Assembly: GCA_036402115.1 (NCBI GenBank)
Contig: DASWTM010000115.1
Span: forward strand, 1 to 20,035
DNA from: Chryseosolibacter sp036402115
GTDB taxonomy: Bacteria; Bacteroidota; Bacteroidia; Cytophagales; Cyclobacteriaceae
Length of the DNA: 20,035 nt
Direction of reading: 5' to 3'
The notes under the pieces: generated by a model
What the model was told of the DNA's origin: nothing
The model's input: the letters and a program-made list of their open reading frames with translations, nothing else
The model's database searches: none
Translations under genes and position numbers: made by a program
Shown here: positions 1 through 8,747 of the stretch, piece by piece
Position numbering within the stretch: position 1 is the first letter of the stretch
How the letters are laid out: each line of letters begins with the position of its first letter

Positions 1-114
1 AATATACATCTTGTTCATGGCGTAGGTCGGGCCATACTTTTCGATGTAATAAGACAGGGGTTTTCGCAGTCGAATCAGGGCTATTCCGCACTCATGAAGA
101 ATCTGGTCGCTCAT
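1..114 (-). CDS. purF: Amidophosphoribosyltransferase, N-terminal fragment (cut by window edge)
   Basis: The first 38 codons are visible from an ATG at 114, and the rest lies outside the window. The product would transfer the amide nitrogen of glutamine to PRPP, the first committed step of purine synthesis in the cytoplasm. The peptide begins MSDQILHECGIALIRL. Cys9 followed by Gly fits the Ntn-hydrolase nucleophile that PurF exposes by removing a short propeptide, and the following residues (RKPLSYYIEKYG, MNKMY) match my memory of Bacteroidota PurF proteins. It lies 54 nt downstream of nuoN on the same strand, so it could be read through from the nuo operon. The call rests on only 38 residues; a related class-II glutamine amidotransferase is the alternative. 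Confidence 0.7.
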   Translation of the reverse strand, partial: MSDQILHECGIALIRLRKPLSYYIEKYGPTYAMNKMYI

Positions 115-142
115 AATTTGAAATTATCTGGTAGTTGGAACA

Positions 143-161
143 CAGTCAACTCCAATGACTG
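143..161 (-). other. Short inverted repeat between nuoN and purF
   Basis: CAGTCA at 143-148 and TGACTG at 156-161 form a perfect 6-bp stem with a 7-nt loop, beginning 7 nt after the nuoN stop codon. No T-run follows on the minus strand, so it is at best a weak terminator or a 3'-end stabilising hairpin. A stem this short can arise by chance. Confidence 0.3.
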
Positions 162-168
162 CTCCTGA

Positions 169-1623
169 TTATAAAACAAAGTTAATTTTATTAATCCAAC
201 TCATCAACAGTCCGGGCTGGAAGAACAGAATTAGTAGTACTAGAACCAGAATTGCGCCTAAAAGATTTTCAAAAGAAAGGATATTATGCGAAATGGCTGG
301 TTTGCCATTTTTTAGAAAGGCATAATAGGGAATGCGCAGGTAATAAAAGAGGGAAACAACGGTGTTTAACAAACCAACTACCAAGAGTGTAATAAGAATG
401 GTGTTCCCCGACTGCTGAAAGCCGGCCCAAAGTGCCGAAAAAACAAACAGTTTCGCGGTAAAACCTGCCGTTGGAGGAAGTCCCGTAAGACTTATCAGGC
501 CCACGAGTAACAGCACGTTCGTTAACACAAAAATTTTGCCCGTTCCTGAATATTCTGCAATCGTTGTAGTGCCCGAAATTTCAAATGAATTAATGAGTGC
601 GAACACCAGGAAGTTGCTTACGACATAGACGGACGCATAAAATAGAAAAAACTCAACGCCTTGCGGCAAAAACACGATCAACCCGATCATTAAAAATCCG
701 GATTGTGCGATTGACGAATACGCCATCATGCGCTTGACGTTTGTTTGTTTTAGCGCGGCAAAATTTCCTACGGTTATCGTCAGGATCGCAACACAGGTGA
801 TATAAAATTGCCAGTCGAGAGGTGATTGGCCACCAAGGTTTATTGTAAATAAGAACTTAAGCAAAACTGTGAGGCCGGCTAACTTTGGAACGGTTGACAG
901 GAATGCGACCACGGGGGCAGGAGCAGACTCATAAACGTCTGGAGCCCAAAAATGCATCGGTGCGGATGAAATTTTGAAAAGAAATCCCGCAAGCACAAAG
1001 AAAAGCGCAAGGTAGGTGAGTGAATTTTCAGAACTTGCCAAGCTGGAAACAAATTCATTGGTAGCGAAGTCGATGGATCCTGTGAATCCATACAAGAAAG
1101 AGAAGCCATACAGCATTACTGCCGCGGAAACTGATCCAAAAAGAAAATACTTTAAACTTCCTTCAGCGCTTTTCTTATCGAAAAAATAGCCAGCGAGCAC
1201 ATACGAGCTGATCGAAATAATTTCAATGGAGATGAAGATAAGAAGAAAGTTGGTGGTCATCACCAGCAGGTGGGCTCCGAATACAATCGCAACAAGGAAA
1301 GCAAAATATTCGCTACGGTGGACACCCTTATTCCGGATAGAAAGAACGCAAGTCAACAGGGCCGAGATGTTAATGAGCATCTTCACAAAGGAGGATACTC
1401 CATCGGTATGCATCATTCCAAACAACGTTGGACTGGTGGTATACAAGTCGGTGACAATCGCTGCGCCAACGGATGCGAAGGTGATGAGTGCCAACGTAAG
1501 AAGCACAACACGTTGCAATCGGAATAGGCCGGCTACAAGGATAATCAGGAACGCGCTGCAAAGAATAATCTCGGGAATGACCCAGCCAAAACTTTGAAGT
1601 ATCGTGTTTACCTGATCTTGCAT
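169..1623 (-). CDS. nuoN: NADH-quinone oxidoreductase subunit N
   Basis: This is an antiporter-like membrane subunit of complex I, one of the three large proton-channel subunits (with NuoL and NuoM) in the membrane arm. It has 484 residues, normal for the family, and is almost entirely hydrophobic with about 14 transmembrane segments. Family residues are visible: Glu134 (ISIEIISISSYV), Lys158 (EGSLKYFLFGS), Lys217 and His224 (KISSAPMHFWAPDVYE). The ATG at 1623 lies 4 nt after the nuoM stop, so translation is probably coupled. It is the last nuo gene of the cluster. Confidence 0.95.
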   Translation of the reverse strand: MQDQVNTILQSFGWVIPEIILCSAFLIILVAGLFRLQRVVLLTLALITFASVGAAIVTDLYTTSPTLFGMMHTDGVSSFVKMLINISALLTCVLSIRNKGVHRSEYFAFLVAIVFGAHLLVMTTNFLLIFISIEIISISSYVLAGYFFDKKSAEGSLKYFLFGSVSAAVMLYGFSFLYGFTGSIDFATNEFVSSLASSENSLTYLALFFVLAGFLFKISSAPMHFWAPDVYESAPAPVVAFLSTVPKLAGLTVLLKFLFTINLGGQSPLDWQFYITCVAILTITVGNFAALKQTNVKRMMAYSSIAQSGFLMIGLIVFLPQGVEFFLFYASVYVVSNFLVFALINSFEISGTTTIAEYSGTGKIFVLTNVLLLVGLISLTGLPPTAGFTAKLFVFSALWAGFQQSGNTILITLLVVGLLNTVVSLFYYLRIPYYAFLKNGKPAISHNILSFENLLGAILVLVLLILFFQPGLLMSWINKINFVL

Positions 1624-1627
1624 CGCG

Positions 1628-3238
1628 TTACGGATGAGCAGATAGTATTTTCGCCTGTGTGATCACGTGATTTACAAAATCAGAAGCAAAAGGATTGATG
1701 AAATCCAGCAGCGGCTGTGGGTACACTCCGAAAATAAAGGTGATGATGCAAGGCGGGATCAGCATGAGGAGTTCGCGGTTGTCGAGATCAGGAAGCTCAA
1801 GCTTTTTGGCGACACCTTTTACATCAAAGGGTCCGAAGAACATCCGTTGAATTGCCCAGAGAAAGTAAGCAGCTCCAAAAATCAGTCCGATGGTGGCAAG
1901 CACGGCCAAACTTTCATGAATGAGTCCGTTGTGTGCATTCGATTTGAAGGCACCAAGAAGGACCATCACTTCAGCAATGAAGCCGGAGAATGCTGGTAAG
2001 CCGAGTGATGCAAAGAAGGCAATTAATACTGTGACGAAATACAAAGGCATTTTGGACGCCAGCCCTGAATAGTTTCTGATCGATCGATCAGCGGTCCGAT
2101 CGTACAAGACGCCTGCGAGAATGAAAAGCATTCCGGAAAGAATGCCATGACTAAGCATTTGATAAACCGCGCCTGTTACCCCCTCCGTTGTAACGGAAGC
2201 CAATCCGAGCAACACAAACCCCATGTGCGACACAGACGAGTAGGCAATCATTCGTTTCAGGTCTTTGCTGGCCATGGCCGCCAGCGCTCCGTATAAAATT
2301 GAGACTACGCCAAAGACCGCCACCATCGTACTAAACTGTACTGCAGCCTCTGGAAATATCGGATAGACTATGCGCAGCAACCCGTATGCACCGATCTTTA
2401 AAAGTAGTGCAGCAAGAATGATGGAGACGGGTGTTGAAGCATCAACGTGAGCATCCGGTAACCAAGTGTGCAGTGGAACCATCGGAAGCTTGATCGCAAA
2501 ACCAAAGAATAGAAACAAGAATGCCCATGCCCGCGCTGACAAAGGGCCGATCGTGATCATGTTGTTCGGATCAAGAATCGTATTCGAAATGTAGTTGGCC
2601 GGATTTGCCATATGGATCATGTTGAACGTATGAACCAGTCCGCCTGCACCTGATGGATCGTTCACCGACAAGTATAATCCGATCAACACGATCAGAATCA
2701 GAATCGATCCCAGCAAGGTATATAAGAAGAACTTAATCGATGCATATTCCCTGCGCGCTCCTCCCCAAATCCCGATAAGGAAAAACATGGGCAGCAACAT
2801 GAATTCAAAGAACAAATAGAACAGCAAAAAATCCACTGCCGTAAAAGTGCCGATGATGGAAGCGTTGAGCAGGAGGAGCAAGCTGAAATACCCTTTCACA
2901 TTGCTTAACGTGTGCCAGGAGGAGATACACGCAATCAACATGATGAAGATCGAAAGGCCAACAAGTGGAAGGCTCATCCCATCCACACCGAGCAGGTAAT
3001 CTGCTTTCAGAACTCCCCACGATCCGAGGTCAAGCGAGATCCATAAGCGCTGTTCAATAAATTGTAAGCCGATTTCGGGTTGGTAATTTCGTAGCAGAAG
3101 TACAAACAAAACCAGCTGCACGCACACCGCACCAAGTGCCAGCCAACGGAATGCGGAAACTTTTTTTGAAGGAATAAGCAACGCAGCCAGAGAACCCAGC
3201 AAAGGAACTAAGATTAGGAAGGAGAGAATGTTTTGCAT
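1628..3238 (-). CDS. nuoM: NADH-quinone oxidoreductase subunit M
   Basis: This is the second antiporter-like proton-pumping subunit of complex I. I chose the ATG at 3238, giving 536 residues; a TTG codon at 3241 would add a single residue. The protein is polytopic with about 14 membrane helices. Expected functional residues are present: Glu145 (LFFEFMLLPMFFLIG), Lys250 and His257 (AIKLPMVPLHTWLPDAH). The loop with RTADRSIRNYSGLA and the SGFIAE motif are typical of NuoM. It lies 22 nt downstream of nuoL and 4 nt upstream of nuoN. Confidence 0.95.
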   Translation of the reverse strand: MQNILSFLILVPLLGSLAALLIPSKKVSAFRWLALGAVCVQLVLFVLLLRNYQPEIGLQFIEQRLWISLDLGSWGVLKADYLLGVDGMSLPLVGLSIFIMLIACISSWHTLSNVKGYFSLLLLLNASIIGTFTAVDFLLFYLFFEFMLLPMFFLIGIWGGARREYASIKFFLYTLLGSILILIVLIGLYLSVNDPSGAGGLVHTFNMIHMANPANYISNTILDPNNMITIGPLSARAWAFLFLFFGFAIKLPMVPLHTWLPDAHVDASTPVSIILAALLLKIGAYGLLRIVYPIFPEAAVQFSTMVAVFGVVSILYGALAAMASKDLKRMIAYSSVSHMGFVLLGLASVTTEGVTGAVYQMLSHGILSGMLFILAGVLYDRTADRSIRNYSGLASKMPLYFVTVLIAFFASLGLPAFSGFIAEVMVLLGAFKSNAHNGLIHESLAVLATIGLIFGAAYFLWAIQRMFFGPFDVKGVAKKLELPDLDNRELLMLIPPCIITFIFGVYPQPLLDFINPFASDFVNHVITQAKILSAHP

Positions 3239-3260
3239 CAATACGTTATCCTGATCCTGA

Positions 3261-5186
3261 TTAAAGCGCCCAAATTATGAAAATAATCAATGCTAATATG
3301 GCGTAAAGAATATAATCCTGAATCTTGCCATTTTGATACGATCGTGCGATGCCTCCGACCCAGCGGATAATGCTTGAAACAAAATGTACTAAGCCATCGA
3401 CAATATACTTGTCGAACCACCCAATCACGTGCGCAAAAATCACATGTCCATAAGCGGAAGCGTGAATGGCTTTGTCAATGATTCGTTGATCGCTGAACTC
3501 GACTGTAGTCGCCAGCTTTTCACTGCTGCGTTTAATTGCAAAGTCGTAAGCAACGTCAATCTTAAACGCGTCTGCGATAAATTCGTTCGGGAGAAAAGAC
3601 GGTTTGCGGAACCGCATATAAGCCATCACAAGAGCAACCGCCACCCACATAACCGAAAAAATTGTGAGCCAGATGGATGGGGCATTAGACCGATCGGTGA
3701 CGATCCATCCAAAAAAGTTGAACGGATTTAACGAAACTATTATCCAAATTGAAGAGGCCGCCAACAAGGCGGTCGGGATGCGCATGATCATTGGCACTTC
3801 AACGACCGGAAGCGCAGATGGTTTTCGGCTGTCGTCCATGAAGATGAACCAGATCAGACGAAAGGTGTAGAGCACCGTAAGGAACGAGACGATTGCCATC
3901 ACAACAAAAACCGCCAGGGAGAACGTTGTGTTATCTTTCAAAAGAGCAGTATACATCGCTTCCTTTGACAAAAACCCGGAAAAGAACGGAATTCCCGCCA
4001 GCGAAGCGCCACTTATGGTGAACGTGAGAAAAGTGACAGGTAAATTTTTTCGAAGGCCACCCATGTTTCTCAAATCCTGAACATCGAAGTGATGTTGATC
4101 TCTCCGTTGTGCCTGATGCAGCGAGTGAATAACTGAGCCTGCAGACAGGAATAAGCAGGCTTTGAAGAATGCGTGAGCAAAGAGGTGAAGAAGGCCTGCG
4201 TACACGCCACCCATTCCAATGGTAAGGATCATCAGACCGAGTTGTGAGATTGTGGAATAAGCGAGGACCTTTTTAATGTCAAACTGGAACAGCGCAGCTA
4301 ATGCACCTGCGAATGCAGTGACGGCTCCCGTGACAGCAATTACCATCAGTGCTGTCTCGCTAAAAAGTGGAAATACTCTGATCAAGAGATAGACCCCTGC
4401 GGCAACCATGGTGGCTGCGTGAATCAGCGCGGACACAGGAGTAGGTCCTTCCATAGCATCGGGCAACCAGGTGAACAACGGAAATTGGGCTGACTTGCCG
4501 ATGACGCCACCGAAAATGCAAAGACCTGCGAATGTCTGCCACTCGAACGTGGCACTGGTGTTTATTGTTGATATCTCAAATGTTCCGGTAGTATCCCAGA
4601 TGACCATCAGTCCGATCAGGAATGCCGCGTCTCCAACACGGTTGAACAAAAATGCTTTAGTCGCTGCTTTGCCTGCCTGTGTTTTTTCGCTCCAATGACC
4701 GATCAGGATATACGATGAAAAGCCAACCAATTCCCAAAAAATGAAAAGAACAAGAAGGTTATCGGCCAGCACGATACCCTGCATGGCAAATGTGAAAAAG
4801 CCCAGCATTCCAAAATACTTTCTCGGATTGCCATCACCGGCCATATATCCAACTGAGTACAAATGGACGAGAAATGAAACCACAGACACTACGCTCGCCA
4901 TCAACAGCGTGGTATTCTCTAAAAAAATGTTCGCTGAAATTGATGCATCGCTGAGACTGATCCACGGAATTCTAATTAAGCCTGCCGTATTGTTCCAGCA
5001 ACTGAAAATCACAATCAGTGAAAAGACGGCAGTAAGTAGCAGTAGGAATGGTGCGATGAGGATGATCAGCCACGAGTACCGATCAGGAGTACTGAAGGAA
5101 AAGAATGAGGACAACAATGGCAGAAACAGTGTCAGAAACAGACACAGCATGAGGAATCCATCGTTATGGAAATAGGAGGTCTCCAC
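3261..5186 (-). CDS. nuoL: NADH-quinone oxidoreductase subunit L
   Basis: This is the distal antiporter-like subunit of complex I, which carries the long lateral amphipathic helix at its C-terminus. It has 641 residues from a GTG at 5186, which sits 1 nt after the nuoK stop and just behind an AAAGGA sequence that could serve as ribosome-binding site. The first in-frame ATG is 12 codons later (5150), so the start is not certain. Key family positions are present: Glu152 (FIFWELVGFSSY), FNRVGD at 181-186, Lys231 (GKSAQFPLFTWLPDAMEGPTP) and His256 (ALIHAATMV). The final about 50 residues (SSIIRWVGG to the closing hydrophobic segment) fit the terminal membrane helix. Confidence 0.95.
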   Translation of the reverse strand: METSYFHNDGFLMLCLFLTLFLPLLSSFFSFSTPDRYSWLIILIAPFLLLLTAVFSLIVIFSCWNNTAGLIRIPWISLSDASISANIFLENTTLLMASVVSVVSFLVHLYSVGYMAGDGNPRKYFGMLGFFTFAMQGIVLADNLLVLFIFWELVGFSSYILIGHWSEKTQAGKAATKAFLFNRVGDAAFLIGLMVIWDTTGTFEISTINTSATFEWQTFAGLCIFGGVIGKSAQFPLFTWLPDAMEGPTPVSALIHAATMVAAGVYLLIRVFPLFSETALMVIAVTGAVTAFAGALAALFQFDIKKVLAYSTISQLGLMILTIGMGGVYAGLLHLFAHAFFKACLFLSAGSVIHSLHQAQRRDQHHFDVQDLRNMGGLRKNLPVTFLTFTISGASLAGIPFFSGFLSKEAMYTALLKDNTTFSLAVFVVMAIVSFLTVLYTFRLIWFIFMDDSRKPSALPVVEVPMIMRIPTALLAASSIWIIVSLNPFNFFGWIVTDRSNAPSIWLTIFSVMWVAVALVMAYMRFRKPSFLPNEFIADAFKIDVAYDFAIKRSSEKLATTVEFSDQRIIDKAIHASAYGHVIFAHVIGWFDKYIVDGLVHFVSSIIRWVGGIARSYQNGKIQDYILYAILALIIFIIWAL

Positions 5187-5187
5187 G

Positions 5188-5493
5188 TTATCCTTTCAAT
5201 TCGTTGATATTTTCTGGAATTGAAGTCTGATAGTATTGATATACGCGCAATATAAGCGCGAGTCCTATGGCAGTCTCGCACACGGCCACCAATATCACAA
5301 ACAAGGCAAACATTTGTCCGTCCATTCGCGTGGGATAAAAGCGATTAAATGCGACCAGGTTAATGTTGGAGGCGTTCAACATCAATTCAATTCCAAGGAG
5401 CATCATGATCGCATTTTTTTTCATAACAATAATCATTGCTCCAATGCTGAAGAGGAGCGCGCCAAGCAGAATCATTAAGATCAGGCTGTTCAT
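5188..5493 (-). CDS. nuoK: NADH-quinone oxidoreductase subunit K
   Basis: This is a small, 101-residue membrane subunit with three helices, part of the central proton-transfer core of complex I. The two membrane glutamates known to matter in the family are visible: Glu36 in LLGIELMLNASNINLVAF and Glu73 in AVCETAIGLALI. Its ATG overlaps the nuoJ stop by 4 nt (ATGA), the usual sign of coupled translation. The C-terminal tail (YYQTSIPENINELKG) is polar. Confidence 0.95.
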   Translation of the reverse strand: MNSLILMILLGALLFSIGAMIIVMKKNAIMMLLGIELMLNASNINLVAFNRFYPTRMDGQMFALFVILVAVCETAIGLALILRVYQYYQTSIPENINELKG

Positions 5494-5993
5494 TGCTTTT
5501 TTTCTTTCATGAATGCTGTAACGACTGAGGCGCCAATCAGGGTGATCAGCAATAAAAGCCCAATGACTTCGAAGGGCAATGCGTAGTCTGTCATTAATGA
5601 CAAACCAATCGATTCAATGGCGCGTGGTGATGAGGCGATTTCTGTTACGACTGTATTCTCTAGAACCAGTTTTGTCAACAAACCAAATATTAATGTGCCC
5701 GCGACAATCCCTCCGATTACATTTGTATTCTCAACGCGAAGAGGCTTTGCGGCAAGTTTTGAGGTGAACATGATACCAAAAAGAATCACGACAAGAACCC
5801 CTCCCGCATAGATAAGAATTTGGGTGACGGCTACAAACTCTGCGTAGGACAGGACAAATAATCCTGCAATTGACAATAAGCAGATTAAAAACCACAATGC
5901 TCCTTTGAATACACTTCTTGCAAAAAGCAAAGCGATCGCAGACGCAGCAGCTGTGAACATAAAAACGTAATATGTGATCAGCGCGCTACTCAT
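5490..5993 (-). CDS. nuoJ: NADH-quinone oxidoreductase subunit J
   Basis: This is a 167-residue membrane subunit of complex I with five predicted helices. The family hallmark region YAEFVAVTQILIYAGGVLVVILFGIMFT is present; this helix carries the pi-bulge important for coupling. It overlaps nuoI upstream by 4 nt and nuoK downstream by 4 nt. The C-terminus ends in a short basic tail (KEKKQ). Confidence 0.94.
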   Translation of the reverse strand: MSSALITYYVFMFTAAASAIALLFARSVFKGALWFLICLLSIAGLFVLSYAEFVAVTQILIYAGGVLVVILFGIMFTSKLAAKPLRVENTNVIGGIVAGTLIFGLLTKLVLENTVVTEIASSPRAIESIGLSLMTDYALPFEVIGLLLLITLIGASVVTAFMKEKKQ

Positions 5994-6688
5994 GATGCAG
6001 GTGGCGGGCCGGGAGGTTTTATTTTTGGCTTGAAGACAGGCTTCGCTGCGGCCGGCTTTGGCGTTTCAGGGTTTTGAGGTGATTCAGGTTGAACCGCAGC
6101 GGCAGCCGGAGCTGATGCAGGCTTCGCCTTACTCTTCTGATACTCTTCAAAAAGGTTTTTCTTTTCCTGAATTTGAGCGGGGGTCATTTCAGCGAATGCA
6201 TAATTGTGTTCCTGAATATTCGTGACGCTGAAATCGTAAACTTTTGTCATGGTAAGACACTCTGTGGGGCACACGGTAGTGCACAGGCCGCAGAAACAAC
6301 ATTGCGCCATGTTGATGTCAAACTTCGCTGCATAAATTCTTTTTGCAGTCCCATCGGAGGTCTTTCCGATTTCTTCAACGGCCCGCACAGGTTCGATCGT
6401 AATGCAATTTACCGGGCAGATCTTAGCGCACTTATCGCAGACAATGCAGTCGTCTATCTCGTTATGCAGCCGATAACGGCCGTTGACGGGTACTGGTAAA
6501 ATTTCGTGCGGATATTGTATGGTCGCAATGCCGTCTGGTTGCTGGAAGTACGTAGAGTCGTAGATTGCTATCGGTTTCCGACTTCTACGCGCATTTCTAA
6601 AATGCCGGAACGTCAGACGCAAGCCGGTCAACAGCGAGTCGACTGAGCTAGTGATGTCGTGCCAATATGAATTTTGTAAACCTTGCAT
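5990..6688 (-). CDS. nuoI: NADH-quinone oxidoreductase subunit I, 2x[4Fe-4S], with Pro/Ala-rich tail
   Basis: This ferredoxin-like subunit passes electrons through clusters N6a and N6b towards the quinone site. Two full CxxCxxCxxxCP motifs are present: Cys81/84/87/91 and Cys130/133/136/140. The N-terminal helix (SVDSLLTGLRLTFRHF) that anchors it to the membrane arm is normal. At 232 residues it is longer than a typical bacterial NuoI. The extra length is a tail from about residue 186 rich in Pro, Ala and Lys (for example SAPAAAAVQPESPQNPETP and a closing KIKPPGPPPAS), which looks disordered. The gene starts 38 nt after the histidine kinase stop and overlaps nuoJ by 4 nt. Confidence 0.95.
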   Translation of the reverse strand: MQGLQNSYWHDITSSVDSLLTGLRLTFRHFRNARRSRKPIAIYDSTYFQQPDGIATIQYPHEILPVPVNGRYRLHNEIDDCIVCDKCAKICPVNCITIEPVRAVEEIGKTSDGTAKRIYAAKFDINMAQCCFCGLCTTVCPTECLTMTKVYDFSVTNIQEHNYAFAEMTPAQIQEKKNLFEEYQKSKAKPASAPAAAAVQPESPQNPETPKPAAAKPVFKPKIKPPGPPPAS

Positions 6689-6726
6689 GAATCAACACAC
6701 CAAATTCCAACAAAGGAAGCAAAAAA

Positions 6727-8742
6727 CTAGTTAGGCTTCGGCAAAGTGAAGTAGAATTTACTTCCCTGGTCAGGCTTACTTTCAACCCAGATCTTTCCTC
6801 CGTTTTTCTCTACAAACTCTTTGCAAAGAATCAAACCGAGACCGGTGCCTTTTTCGTTGGCGGTTCCACGGGTTGTGTAAGGGGCTGTTTTGTCGAAAAG
6901 AATTTTCAATACATCGGCATTCATACCAATGCCATTGTCTTGTACTGACACAAGCCATTCGCTAGGTTTTTCTTCTGCGGCAATAACAACAGTGCCGCCA
7001 TCATTGGTAAACTTGATAGCGTTGGTCATTAGGTTGCGGATGACGAGATTAACGGTGTTTGAATCCGCGAACGCGATCGCATTCTCTGGAACCGTGTTGA
7101 GTAGCTGAATTTGTTTATTCTGAACAGACGCGAGGAGTTGAATATTTTCATCAACAATTTTTTTAAGATCGATTCGATTCGCCTGAAGGTTGAGCTTATC
7201 CATTTGGAGCAGCGTCCAGTCAAGCAAATTGTTCAGGAGCGTTCGCGTGTGGTTGAATCGTGTCTTGAGTTCGCGCACGTGATTAGGCAATTCTTCAGGC
7301 TTCACTGCGCCTTTATCGAGCAGATCAAGAAGTCCTGCCAGCGCGTTGATCGGTGAACGCAGGTCATGCGAAATAATGGAGAAGAATTTGTCTTTCACCT
7401 GGTTAAGACGCTCAAGTTCTTCACTTCGCTTTTCCATGTCTTCCTGGTGTTGCAGGAGAAGGGTATTGATCTGCCGTCTGCGCTGGCCACTCCGATACAC
7501 AGTCGCGAGGAGAATAACACTTAATGCCATGACGACAACCAAAATGTTCCGGATGAATTCCTGGCGTTTGATCTGATCGTCTTTGATATCGCGTGCACGG
7601 CTTAGCGCGGCAATCTGCGAGTCCTTGGCTTCGGTCGCAAATCGCATCTGGTCACGGAAAAGCTTTTCCTGCATGTCCTGGCTGAAAAGCGAATCTTCGA
7701 GTTGCTTGTATTGTTTGAAATAGGTAAGCGATTTTTTGAAGTCACCTTTCGCTTCCCAGAGTTCCGACAACATGGTGTAGCACCGGATTTCAAGAATACG
7801 TGCATTAGACTCTTTGGCGATGGAAAGACTTCCGTTGATCAGTCGCAACGCCTCATCGTATTGTCCCAGGTCAAGCAATACAACGCCTCGCCCCAGGTTC
7901 ACTTCTGCAAGACCAAAACGGTTGTTTGTTTTGGCGTGCAGCTGATACGTTGTATCATAATACGCAAGCGCAGTCTGATGATCTTTATTGTGAAGGTAGA
8001 TGGTAGCGAGCTTGGTAAGTGTTTTAGGCTCGAGGACGTGAAGGTTCTGCGCACGCGTCATTTTTAATGACAGCATGAGTGAGTGAAGAGCGGAATCATA
8101 CTTCCCGACACGAAGCATCACGTCTCCGATTTCATCATGAGCGTACGGTACCCCTTCCAGGTCTTTAATGCGCTCGCTCATGCGTAATGAAATTTTCAGG
8201 TGGTCAAGTGCGCGATCGTACTGACCAAGCTCTTTAAAGACTCTTCCAACGTTGTGCAACGCGACCGTCATACGCAAAGAGTCCCTTTGCGCATTTGCCA
8301 CACGAAAGGATTGCGTGAAATAATTATACGCCTCATCATACTCTCCAAGATCGTAGTAGTCGTTGGCAATGTTGTTATAGTCGATCGCAAGCGTAGCACT
8401 ATCACTGTTAAAAAGGCTTTGTTGCAATGCCTGGTTATCAAAGCGAAGGGCGGTACTGTAGTCACCACTGATCGCATATAGCAGGCCAATGTTACGGTAG
8501 GCCAGGTTTTTAAGTGTGCTCGAATTCTGATTTTCCGCAAGCTCCACGGCTTGCAGGGCATATTCTTTACTTTTCTGGTAATTCGTGTATTGATATTCCC
8601 GTGACAACTCAACGTAGAGTCTCAGGCGGGCTGTATCCAAAGGAGCTTTCTTCAGCTCGGCTTCAAGACTGTCAATCTTGTTTTGCGCAAAGCATGCAAC
8701 CGAAGCAATGACGAAAAAAATTAAAATAGCTAAGTGGCGCAC
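6727..8742 (-). CDS. TPR-containing membrane sensor histidine kinase inside the nuo operon
   Basis: I prefer a GTG start at 8742, five bases after the nuoH stop, giving 671 residues. It begins directly with a signal peptide (VRHLAILIFFVIASVACFAQ). An ATG at 8820 in the same frame would add 26 residues that overlap nuoH and bury the signal sequence. Residues 21-350 are tetratricopeptide-like helical repeats (recurring GDYSTAL, GEYDEAY, GQYDRAL, GKYDSAL, GQYDEAL), expected in the periplasm. A coiled region (360-397) leads to one membrane helix at about 399-416. The cytoplasmic kinase has an H-box with His459 (SIISHDLRSPIN), N-box Asn570/Asn574 (NLVIRNLMTNAIKFTN), G1 DNGIGM at 602-607 and G2 GTGLGL at 632-637. 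All catalytic motifs are intact. There is no receiver domain and no response regulator gene nearby, so its partner and signal are unknown. Its position suggests co-expression with complex I. Confidence 0.9.
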   Translation of the reverse strand: MRHLAILIFFVIASVACFAQNKIDSLEAELKKAPLDTARLRLYVELSREYQYTNYQKSKEYALQAVELAENQNSSTLKNLAYRNIGLLYAISGDYSTALRFDNQALQQSLFNSDSATLAIDYNNIANDYYDLGEYDEAYNYFTQSFRVANAQRDSLRMTVALHNVGRVFKELGQYDRALDHLKISLRMSERIKDLEGVPYAHDEIGDVMLRVGKYDSALHSLMLSLKMTRAQNLHVLEPKTLTKLATIYLHNKDHQTALAYYDTTYQLHAKTNNRFGLAEVNLGRGVVLLDLGQYDEALRLINGSLSIAKESNARILEIRCYTMLSELWEAKGDFKKSLTYFKQYKQLEDSLFSQDMQEKLFRDQMRFATEAKDSQIAALSRARDIKDDQIKRQEFIRNILVVVMALSVILLATVYRSGQRRRQINTLLLQHQEDMEKRSEELERLNQVKDKFFSIISHDLRSPINALAGLLDLLDKGAVKPEELPNHVRELKTRFNHTRTLLNNLLDWTLLQMDKLNLQANRIDLKKIVDENIQLLASVQNKQIQLLNTVPENAIAFADSNTVNLVIRNLMTNAIKFTNDGGTVVIAAEEKPSEWLVSVQDNGIGMNADVLKILFDKTAPYTTRGTANEKGTGLGLILCKEFVEKNGGKIWVESKPDQGSKFYFTLPKPN

Positions 8743-8747
8743 AATAT

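Noticed and set aside
4741..5175. Long plus-strand open frame (144 codons) inside nuoL
   Set aside because: It is the antisense of a well-supported nuoL coding region, has no family resemblance, and reads as the polar mirror of hydrophobic codons.
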